The notes under the pieces were generated by a model. The model saw nothing but the letters and a program-made list of their open reading frames with translations, was not told the origin of the DNA and ran no database searches. From assembly GCA_029552745.1 (NCBI GenBank), contig JAKPDK010000167.1, forward strand, positions 323,973 to 387,972: a stretch of DNA of 64,000 bases, read 5' to 3'. Source of the stretch: Candidatus Hydrogenedentota bacterium (lineage in GTDB: Bacteria; Hydrogenedentota; Hydrogenedentia; Hydrogenedentales; SLHB01). Numbering within the stretch: position 1 is the stretch's first letter; every line of letters begins with the position of its first letter. The position numbers were made by a program, and so were the translations under genes. This document shows positions 57,237-64,000 of this stretch, in pieces.

Positions 57237-57635
57237 TCATGGCGCAGGAATTACCGTGATCCAGATTTTTCGAGTGCGCGGCCCATCGAACTCGCAGAAA
57301 TAAATGGATTGCCATGTACCTAGGGCGAGTTTCCCTTCCCGCACGAGGACGGTCTGGCAAAAGCCAAGCATACTTGCTTTGACGTGGGCGGCGCTGTTGC
57401 CTTCTGTATGAGCGTAATTGCCGTGCCACGGTACCAATTTGTCTAACGTAGCGATTATGTCACGAACCACATCGGGATCGGCGTTTTCATTGATAGTGAT
57501 GCCGGCGGTGGTGTGAGGTACGAAGATGCAACAGATGCCGTTTTGGATTCGTGCAGCGTCGACTGCACTTTGCACTTGCGCGTCGATGTTGATGAATTGG
57601 CAATGTTGTTGGGTTCGGATCGTAATTTCCTGCAT
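57237..57635 (-). CDS. yjbQ: YjbQ family (UPF0047) protein
   Basis: This 132-aa protein matches the family length and all its signatures: FVPHTTAGITINENADPDV at about residues 38-56, HTEGNSAAHVKASMLG, LGTWQSIYFCEFDGPR near the end. UPF0047 proteins show weak thiamine-phosphate synthase activity in E. coli and may bind metal with the conserved His. The real substrate is not settled. It lies between the rml genes and the sulfatase-like gene on the same strand, with a possible promoter not identified. Confidence 0.9.
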   Translation of the reverse strand: MQEITIRTQQHCQFINIDAQVQSAVDAARIQNGICCIFVPHTTAGITINENADPDVVRDIIATLDKLVPWHGNYAHTEGNSAAHVKASMLGFCQTVLVREGKLALGTWQSIYFCEFDGPRTRKIWITVIPAP

Positions 57636-57762
57636 CGAACTACTCCGAGGCTGCTCTTGATGTCGTAGAACTGCGCCAGTATTTTAGCATGATCTCACCC
57701 TGGAATCGCCATGGCGGCAAGTTTTTCTGCGTACGTTGAACGCGTTCCCTCTCCTGGATGGA

Positions 57763-59940
57763 CTATTTTTGCGCTGCCGTATCCCACAACATATCGTGAG
57801 TGCGCAAGAGTTCTTCCAGGATCGATCGCCAACGTGACACGAGGTCCGGGTTTTTGGCGGCTTCATCGTAGGTGAATCCATAACGCATGGTACGTTTGAC
57901 GTCGTAGAGTTCCGGTGGGCGCGGGTCGGTGATCTGGTGGCTTGAAAAGGGGATTCTGCCGGACTGCCAGAACATCCGCCATTTGGGGCTCCGTAAGGTA
58001 AGTACGAGGGGTTCGCCCGCCATGGATATGGGAAGGCTGTTGATCGGACCTGCCAGGAAATTCGAGCTGGTGCGAAGGAGTTTAAGATTGCATCCGGTTA
58101 CCGACGCCAGCGCAGTCGTCACATCGGTCAGGGCGATAAGGTCTTCGCGCGTGCCTCGTGGGATTTGCGCGCCATAAAGAATGACCGGGATTCTCAGCGT
58201 TTGTTCTGATAGTGCATTGAAAGGTCGTGCAAGACTTGTTGTATCGAAATTCATGCCACGAGGTGAAGTCAAGACGATTACGGTGTTTTGGCGCAGGGCA
58301 GAGTCACGGAGCTCTTTTAAGAAAGCGCCTAATTGGCGGTCTAGATATGAGAGTGCCGCTTCGTAGACTTCTTGCGGTTGCGATGGTCGAGGCGACGTAG
58401 CAGCCGCTGAGCCGTAGCAGTCGCGCCATTTGAGTTCGGCGGCTTCTTGGAGACGTATGAAGACAGCAAATCGTCTGGTATTGGCGTGTCGATCAATCCA
58501 TGCTTTCGCCCGTTCCAGGGTGGCGCGAGAGCCGATTACGGGAGACGAAGGGTCGGTTTCTGGAACGGAGTTTTCACCATCGGCAGCGTGGTTATTGGTT
58601 TCTGATGTGGTAGATGGTTTTTCTACGGACGAATAGGTCGGGTCAAAGATTTCAAATCCACGCTCCCACCCATTTCCATAAACTAAGTCGTTGTTAGGTT
58701 CTCCCTCCGTAAAAGCGGCCGTTGCGTAATGGTTTTCGGCGAGGAGTTCGGGCAATGTTTTGAATTTTTGGGGCAAGGGTCCCGTGTGTTTGCCCAGAAA
58801 ACCGTGTTCGAGAGGATACAATCCGGTTAATAAAGACATGTAAGCCGCGGCTGGCTCGGGAGCGGGAGAGAAGGCGTAGGTAAAGGTTAAGGCAGTTTGA
58901 GAGAATTGATCGAGCGAGCGGGTTGTATCAGGACGGTTGGTGAATCGAGACATATTTTGGACGCCCAGTCCGTCAACGCCGATGATGATTAGGTTCGGGT
59001 GGGAACCATCTGTTGGTGGGGCGCCATGACTCCAGGGGCCGCTCATTAGCATGAGCGAATTCCCGCGGTCGATGGGGTAGACACCCAGCAGGGACTGCCA
59101 GAAAGGCTCTTTTTCTGCTCGCCAGCGGATGGTACACGTATGGACATCTTCGGTGATTTCGTCCGCAGGTACGACAAACTCTGCCCAGCCGGTGTCCCGC
59201 AAGCGGACAACAGCGGAGACCGTTTTTTTGTGTTTTCCGTACAAGACCGCATAGACGTAGATGCGAGATAGTTCGGCGAAATGGGGGTCGTTGTTGGGCT
59301 TTGCCCAACGTACAGTCAGACAACGGTTGGGATAGGGTTCCCAATCGAAAGATAGGGTCGTGTTCTCAGGCATGGATTTGGCGCGGGCGTATTCGTTGCC
59401 GATGCGGTAGACCTTTTCTTCGGAGGATGCCTTCGGACGGCTTTGTTCCAGGAGATCGAGCCAAGTTGTGGCGGATTGAGCGCTGACCATGCCGGCGGCT
59501 ATCAGACCCGTAGCCCAAAGCACGCCCCAGAGGCGTTTCCCTGGTTCGCTTTGGAGGGCGGCGAAAAACGACAGCAACTTAAAGAATCCGTGGGCAAGGG
59601 CGAATACAGCCAGGTAAATGAGAGGTTCTACCTTTTCCAGTGCGGGATGTGGCCACGAGACCTTCCAGTCAGCCAAATAGGGGAGGAAAACAAGGGTGGC
59701 AATTTGAGAAAACGATTCGGTTACCCAAAAAGCCGCCCCTCGTACGGGTTTTAGGAAGGCGATTAGGGTGACGTAAGCCAATTGAGAAGCGGCGAATGCG
59801 GCAGCGGCGGCTACCGTCAGAGAGAGGGCGGCGTCATAACCTGCTGCAAAACCGTACGACGAAAGCGTCCGGTAGACGAATAGCCCGAAAGCAGCCGAAG
59901 CCCCGGACAAGGTAATGAAAAACCATCCTAGCGCTACCAT
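57763..59940 (-). CDS. Membrane-anchored sulfatase-fold protein lacking the catalytic motif
   Basis: This 725-aa protein has an N-terminal membrane block (about five hydrophobic helices, residues 1-160), a linker with jelly-roll-like strands (about 175-280), and a sulfatase/alkaline-phosphatase domain (about 310-690). NLIIIGVDGLGVQNMSRF has the first metal Asp. The usual C-x-P-x-R formylglycine segment before LLTG reads PAAAYMSLLTG, with Cys and Arg both gone. The later D-H motif is also not seen, and VIVLTSPRGMNFD stands where (S)DHG usually is. It may be a pseudo-enzyme or bind a sulfated substrate. AGGAGG precedes the ATG. Confidence 0.78.
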   Translation of the reverse strand: MVALGWFFITLSGASAAFGLFVYRTLSSYGFAAGYDAALSLTVAAAAAFAASQLAYVTLIAFLKPVRGAAFWVTESFSQIATLVFLPYLADWKVSWPHPALEKVEPLIYLAVFALAHGFFKLLSFFAALQSEPGKRLWGVLWATGLIAAGMVSAQSATTWLDLLEQSRPKASSEEKVYRIGNEYARAKSMPENTTLSFDWEPYPNRCLTVRWAKPNNDPHFAELSRIYVYAVLYGKHKKTVSAVVRLRDTGWAEFVVPADEITEDVHTCTIRWRAEKEPFWQSLLGVYPIDRGNSLMLMSGPWSHGAPPTDGSHPNLIIIGVDGLGVQNMSRFTNRPDTTRSLDQFSQTALTFTYAFSPAPEPAAAYMSLLTGLYPLEHGFLGKHTGPLPQKFKTLPELLAENHYATAAFTEGEPNNDLVYGNGWERGFEIFDPTYSSVEKPSTTSETNNHAADGENSVPETDPSSPVIGSRATLERAKAWIDRHANTRRFAVFIRLQEAAELKWRDCYGSAAATSPRPSQPQEVYEAALSYLDRQLGAFLKELRDSALRQNTVIVLTSPRGMNFDTTSLARPFNALSEQTLRIPVILYGAQIPRGTREDLIALTDVTTALASVTGCNLKLLRTSSNFLAGPINSLPISMAGEPLVLTLRSPKWRMFWQSGRIPFSSHQITDPRPPELYDVKRTMRYGFTYDEAAKNPDLVSRWRSILEELLRTHDMLWDTAAQK

Positions 59941-60081
59941 GTCCTCCTGTTCCGTGTGCGTGTGGGTTTGTACCTATCGCCAGCCTTTGTTATGATCCGT
60001 ATGCGGTGCCGAACCAATTCGGTAGTACCGATAAACATTATCAGATACTAACATGCAAGCCCGCAGGGAGGCTACTTCCCC

Positions 60082-62943
60082 GTGTTGGATTCTATTCTCC
60101 GAGCCATCTTCGGAACCAGCAGCGAGCGCCAAATCAAGCGGCTGATGCCGATTCTGGAAGAAGTGAGACGTCATGAGGCGCGTTGTGTTCGCATGACAAA
60201 TGACGAACTGCGCGCCCAAACCGCTGTTTTTAAGTCGCGTCTTGCTCCCGCCTTGGCGCGTCACATCGCTGAAGTCAGCCAAATGGAAGAAACCGACGAA
60301 GAAGTGCGTCGGAAAGCCCTGATGAAACGCGTGCAAGAGGAGCTGGACCGCCTTTTGCCGGAAGCGTTTGCGGTGGTTTCTGAAGCGTCGAAGCGTGTGA
60401 TTGGGATGCGTCCGTTTGATGTTCAGATTCTCGGGGGCATTGTGCTTCACCGAGGCTGCATTGCGGAAATGGTCACAGGGGAAGGGAAGACGCTCGTGGC
60501 GACGTTACCGGTGTATTTGAATGCCCTCACGGGGTTTGGCGTACATGTGGTGACGGTGAACGATTATCTGGCACGGCGCGACCGCGAATGGATGGGGCCG
60601 ATCTATGAGTTTTTGGGTTTGACGGTAGGGCTGATTCAGCATGATATGGGCACGGCGGAACGGCAAGTGGGCTACCGTGCGGACATAACATACGGGACGA
60701 ACAACGAGTACGGGTTTGATTATCTTCGTGACAACATGGCGGTGCGTCCGGAGATGCGGGTACAGCGCGATCTGAATTATGCCATTATCGACGAAATAGA
60801 CTCGATTTTGATCGATGAGGCGCGTACCCCGCTGATCATTTCCGGCAGGCCTGAAAAAAGCACCGATATGTACTACAAAGTGGATGAAGTGGTGCGGCGG
60901 TTGCGGAAAGGTGTCCATTACGAGATTGAGGAGAAGGGGCACCATGTGATGTTGACAGAGGAGGGGATGGAAGCGGCGGAACGCATGCTGGGGGTGACGG
61001 ACCTGTACACCGATGAGCATATCGGCACCGTCCACATGATTGAACAAGCGATTCGCGCACACAATTTTTATCGCAGGGACGATGAATATGTAGTGCGGGA
61101 TGGGGAGGTGTTGATTGTTGATGAGTTTACCGGGCGGATTCTGGAAGGGCGTCGCTATTCAGATGGATTGCATCAGGCGATTGAGGCGAAAGAACGGGTG
61201 CCGATCCAGTTTGAATCGCAGACCATCGCGTCGATTACGTACCAAAATTATTTTCGCTTGTACAACAAAATAGCGGGTATGACCGGAACGGCGGCTACGG
61301 AAGCGAATGAGTTTGCGCAGATTTATGATTTGGAAGTAGTTCAAATTCCCACAAACCTGCCGCTGATACGCGAAGACTTGAATGATTTGGTATTTGCGAC
61401 CGAAGAAGGTAAGTTCCGAAATGTGATCGAGGAGATCGTTCGGGTTCATGAGACGGGGCGGCCAGTGTTGGTGGGGACGGTTTCGATTGAGAAATCGGAA
61501 AAAGTAGCGAGCATGTTGGAGGCGCGGGGCATTAAGGACTTTGAAGTGCTTAATGCAAAACACCACGAACGCGAAGCAACAATTGTGGCGAATGCCGGCA
61601 AGCGGGGTGCGATCACAATAGCAACCAACATGGCGGGACGTGGTACGGATATGAAACTGGGGGAAGGGGTGCGCGAGTTAGGTGGCTTGGCAATCATTGG
61701 TACAGAACGGCATGAGTCGCGACGTATCGACAACCAACTTCGGGGACGTTGTGGGCGTCAAGGGGACCCGGGCACGACGCAGTTTTTCTTGAGTCTTGAG
61801 GACGAGGTGGCGCGTCTGTTCGGTGGGGACAAGGTAAAGAAGCTGCTGGACTTTTTTGGCAGTCAGCAAATGGATGATGAGCCGTTGAGCCAACGGATGG
61901 TGTCTCGAGCGATAGAACGGGCACAGCGGCAAGTGGAAGAGTACAACTTCGAGATCCGTAAACATCTGAAGGAATACGACGATGTGATGGATAAACAGCG
62001 GCGGATCATCTATGCGATTCGCCGAGAGGTGTTGGAAGACCGCGACGTAACGGCGCGATTGCACCAGATGTTCGAGAATGTGGTGCGGGACGCCGTGGAC
62101 CAGTATGCCCCGGAGAATGTTTTGCCCGACGAGTGGGACTTGACGGGGTTGGCAACGCGTTTAAAGTCCATTTTTGGGTTTGCCCCCAATTTGGAAGCTG
62201 ACGTTCCCGAGGTTTCGAATGGTGGTGAGCCTCAACCGCTCGCGGAGAGCATTATCTCGCAATTACTGGCGGAGTATCGGCGGCGAGAAAAGTTACTCGA
62301 AGAACATATTCGTGCTTCTTTGGAAGAACAAGCAGCCGCCGCGGGCAGGCAGGTGGATTGGAGTCGCGTCAATTGTGCCAAACTGGCGCGGAAGCGGGTT
62401 CACGACTTGGAATTGATGGTATTGCTTCGTGCGGTGGATGATAAGTGGATCGATCATTTGTATTCCATGGACTATCTTCGGGAGTCGGTGCGCTTGCGCG
62501 CATATGGCCAAAGTGACCCGCTTGTGGAATATAAACGGGAGGGGTTTGAGTTATTTCAGCAGATGATGGCTTCTATAGAGGAGACTGTGCTGCAAATGCT
62601 TTTCCGTTTGACGGACCCCGCTGTCATCCAATCCCGGGCGCGTCGAACGGGCGGTCCTCGACCGCAAGACGACCCGTATGCGCAGCTGGCTCATTATGCG
62701 TACGTGTCGGCTGATAAGCAACAGGATCGGAGCTTTGCCGCGTATGATACGAGTCGGTTTGCCTTGGCGGGGCAAGATGGGGCACGACGGCGCGGGTTGG
62801 GCGCTGGGGAATCTTCGGGGGAGGAGACGGCGGAGAAGCCGAAACGAGTGCCTTTACGCCACACGGGACCGCGTGTAGGTCCCAATGACCCGTGTCCTTG
62901 CGGGAGCGGAAAGAAATACAAGAAATGCTGCGGTGGCGTGTAG
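60082..62943 (+). CDS. secA: Preprotein translocase ATPase SecA
   Basis: This 953-aa protein begins with a GTG (60082) eleven bases after GGGAGG. Walker A is MVTGEGKTLVA at about residues 130-140, and the DEAD-type DEIDSILIDEARTPLIISG is further on. The preprotein cross-linking domain, GTAATEANEF, the helicase motif GRGTDMKLGEG, and the two-helix finger/scaffold region are present, and the C-terminal zinc motif PCPCGSGKKYKKCCGG ends the protein. It drives export through SecYEG. Its stop overlaps the next gene. The 3' part holds a Pro/Glu/Arg-rich linker (ETAEKPKRVPLRHTG) before the zinc site. Confidence 0.97.
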   Translation: MLDSILRAIFGTSSERQIKRLMPILEEVRRHEARCVRMTNDELRAQTAVFKSRLAPALARHIAEVSQMEETDEEVRRKALMKRVQEELDRLLPEAFAVVSEASKRVIGMRPFDVQILGGIVLHRGCIAEMVTGEGKTLVATLPVYLNALTGFGVHVVTVNDYLARRDREWMGPIYEFLGLTVGLIQHDMGTAERQVGYRADITYGTNNEYGFDYLRDNMAVRPEMRVQRDLNYAIIDEIDSILIDEARTPLIISGRPEKSTDMYYKVDEVVRRLRKGVHYEIEEKGHHVMLTEEGMEAAERMLGVTDLYTDEHIGTVHMIEQAIRAHNFYRRDDEYVVRDGEVLIVDEFTGRILEGRRYSDGLHQAIEAKERVPIQFESQTIASITYQNYFRLYNKIAGMTGTAATEANEFAQIYDLEVVQIPTNLPLIREDLNDLVFATEEGKFRNVIEEIVRVHETGRPVLVGTVSIEKSEKVASMLEARGIKDFEVLNAKHHEREATIVANAGKRGAITIATNMAGRGTDMKLGEGVRELGGLAIIGTERHESRRIDNQLRGRCGRQGDPGTTQFFLSLEDEVARLFGGDKVKKLLDFFGSQQMDDEPLSQRMVSRAIERAQRQVEEYNFEIRKHLKEYDDVMDKQRRIIYAIRREVLEDRDVTARLHQMFENVVRDAVDQYAPENVLPDEWDLTGLATRLKSIFGFAPNLEADVPEVSNGGEPQPLAESIISQLLAEYRRREKLLEEHIRASLEEQAAAAGRQVDWSRVNCAKLARKRVHDLELMVLLRAVDDKWIDHLYSMDYLRESVRLRAYGQSDPLVEYKREGFELFQQMMASIEETVLQMLFRLTDPAVIQSRARRTGGPRPQDDPYAQLAHYAYVSADKQQDRSFAAYDTSRFALAGQDGARRRGLGAGESSGEETAEKPKRVPLRHTGPRVGPNDPCPCGSGKKYKKCCGGV

Positions 62944-64000
62944 TTCGATTACTCCCGATTTTTATCCTTCTTTTTTGGCTCATCATGATGGGATGGCTTG
63001 CGCGCCGTACCGGGCTTTTCGAACGAATTGCCTCTCCCACCTCTCCCGATGACCGTGGTTCTGAGGTGTCGTTACCGACGGACGACTGGTACGGGATCTA
63101 TGCACCGCAAGATTTGCAAGTGGGATTTTTGAACTTGGTGTCTATCCCGGGCATGCGGGAAGGGGAAGAGGGGGTGCAGGTGCGGGTAAGTTGCCGCATG
63201 GATTTGATGTTTTTGGGTACGGAAGCGGATATCACCGTATTGGGGTCGGCTTGGTTAAGCAAGACACAGGGGTTGACGGAGGCGGATGTGCGCATTCGTT
63301 CACAAGATGTGGAGTGGCGTGTTGAAGCCCAAGCGAAGGGTGATACGGTGGACGTGCAAATTCATACAGGGGGAGAGACGCTGCCGTTTGTGCTACCGGC
63401 ATCCTCTTTTCGCTCGGTCTGGAGTCCCAATACGATAGCGGGGTTTGACCTTCCTGATTTGCATCCCGGTGAAGAAACGACAGTGGAAACACTCGATCCT
63501 TTTTCGATGGGGACAACACGTGCGCGTGTGAAGTGCCTCGGCGAGGAAGAAGTGAACGTGTTGGGACGAAGCACGCATGCGAAGGTGTTTTCGATAGAAA
63601 TGAACACAATGATGACGCGCGCGTGGGTGGCGCAAGATTTCTCGAAGCAGGGCAAGGGCGAAATTATTCAGCTGGAATTACCGGTTGGGCTACTGCTCAA
63701 GAAGATCCGTCCGGAAGACGCGCTTGTGGCACCGACGGCTGAGGCAAAAGAGAGTCTTTTTCACCTCGCGGCGATACTTCCGAGTGGGCTCACGCCTACC
63801 CGTGGAGCACGGCGGATGGTATTGCAGGTTTCCGGCGTACCGTCGGGAATGATGCTTCCGGCGGACGACACGCAGAACGTGCAAGGGGACGGTCGCGTCG
63901 TGGTGCGCCAACTAGACCCGCCTCAGGAAGACGGGGTGCGTCCCGTGGGAGGTCCGGAGTGGGCGTCTGCGCTGGAATCGGACGTATTGGTTCAGACGGG
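62925..64000 (+). CDS. Membrane-anchored secreted protein, N-terminal part (possible transglutaminase-like family)
   Basis: An ATG at 62925 overlaps the secA stop by 19 bases, and the frame is open to the right edge (at least 358 codons, 3' end missing). The start is MLRWRVVRLLPIFILLFWLI, a signal anchor. The body is rich in beta strands: DDWYGIYAPQDLQVGF, a repeat-like stretch LGSAWLSKTQGLTEADVRIR, VEWRVEAQAKGDTVDVQ, PFSMGTTRARVKCLGEEEVN. This N-terminal pattern resembles that of secreted proteins that end in a transglutaminase-like domain, but that part lies outside the window, so the label is a guess. Overlap suggests co-translation with secA. Confidence 0.6.
   Translation, partial: MLRWRVVRLLPIFILLFWLIMMGWLARRTGLFERIASPTSPDDRGSEVSLPTDDWYGIYAPQDLQVGFLNLVSIPGMREGEEGVQVRVSCRMDLMFLGTEADITVLGSAWLSKTQGLTEADVRIRSQDVEWRVEAQAKGDTVDVQIHTGGETLPFVLPASSFRSVWSPNTIAGFDLPDLHPGEETTVETLDPFSMGTTRARVKCLGEEEVNVLGRSTHAKVFSIEMNTMMTRAWVAQDFSKQGKGEIIQLELPVGLLLKKIRPEDALVAPTAEAKESLFHLAAILPSGLTPTRGARRMVLQVSGVPSGMMLPADDTQNVQGDGRVVVRQLDPPQEDGVRPVGGPEWASALESDVLVQT

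Overview
The window looks like a chromosomal contig from an uncultured, Gram-negative-type bacterium of a candidate phylum on the PVC/FCB side of the tree, for example Hydrogenedentes or Sumerlaeota. That placement is a low-confidence inference. It rests on the 16S rRNA carrying ACACCTACGGGTGGCAGC (the EUB338-III probe target) at the usual ACTCCTACGGGAGGCAGC site, on two PmoA-like (DUF6807) proteins, on sulfatase/phosphodiesterase-type enzymes, on many lipoprotein and signal-peptide genes, and on an OmpA-domain protein. It is not a phage, plasmid or genomic island: most genes are housekeeping or carbohydrate-related, and no CRISPR array, transposase or integrase is visible.

Region by region. 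1-12.5 kb: an edge-truncated response regulator, a PHP-domain protein, an OmpA-like protein, a B12-binding radical SAM protein, a URO-D family protein, a secreted DUF6807 protein, an HD-GYP protein, a tightly overlapped three-gene unit (secreted binding domain / 50-aa membrane protein / 58-aa zinc ribbon), then KDPG aldolase, acetolactate synthase and a phosphotriesterase-family protein. 12.6-18.5 kb: a complete rRNA operon (two strong promoters, 16S, tRNA-Ile, tRNA-Ala, 23S, 5S, terminator). 19-26.4 kb: two cysteine-rich secreted proteins, a SpoIIE-type phosphatase, a DUF6544/6920-like protein, a second DUF6807 protein, an IMPase-family protein and glucose-6-phosphate dehydrogenase. 26.4-31 kb: a decayed PKD/RCC1 lipoprotein gene, a glycosyltransferase, and groES-groEL behind an unusually rich regulatory region. 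31-38.5 kb: a mini zinc finger, a Tat-exported phosphodiesterase, an MDR dehydrogenase, a MITE-like element and a toxin-antitoxin pair.

38.6-43.9 kb: a compact run coaE / double zinc ribbon / conserved unknown / polytopic membrane protein / L-lactate dehydrogenase, convergent with an EF-P that has an Asn where the modified Lys normally sits. 44-52.5 kb: a PHB-depolymerase-type lipoprotein, a MaoC-like protein, a sialidase-fold protein, ferritin, an aldo/keto reductase, an alpha/beta hydrolase and a calcineurin-like lipoprotein. 52.8-57 kb: a surface-glycan group (sulfotransferase, nucleotide-sugar dehydrogenase, rmlB, rmlD). 57-64 kb: yjbQ, a membrane sulfatase-fold protein that has lost its catalytic motif, secA, and an edge-truncated gene overlapping secA.

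How the genes fit together: zwf and eda supply two steps of an Entner-Doudoroff route; acetolactate synthase and L-lactate dehydrogenase consume pyruvate. Much of the rest handles sugars or esters outside the cytoplasm and builds the envelope. The most interesting non-coding signals are a sigma-54-type promoter with two matched inverted repeats 53 bp apart plus a CIRCE-like site upstream of groESL, a 405-bp MITE-like element with a decayed second copy, and a dispersed palindromic repeat family whose 15-bp core recurs in at least seven intergenic spots.
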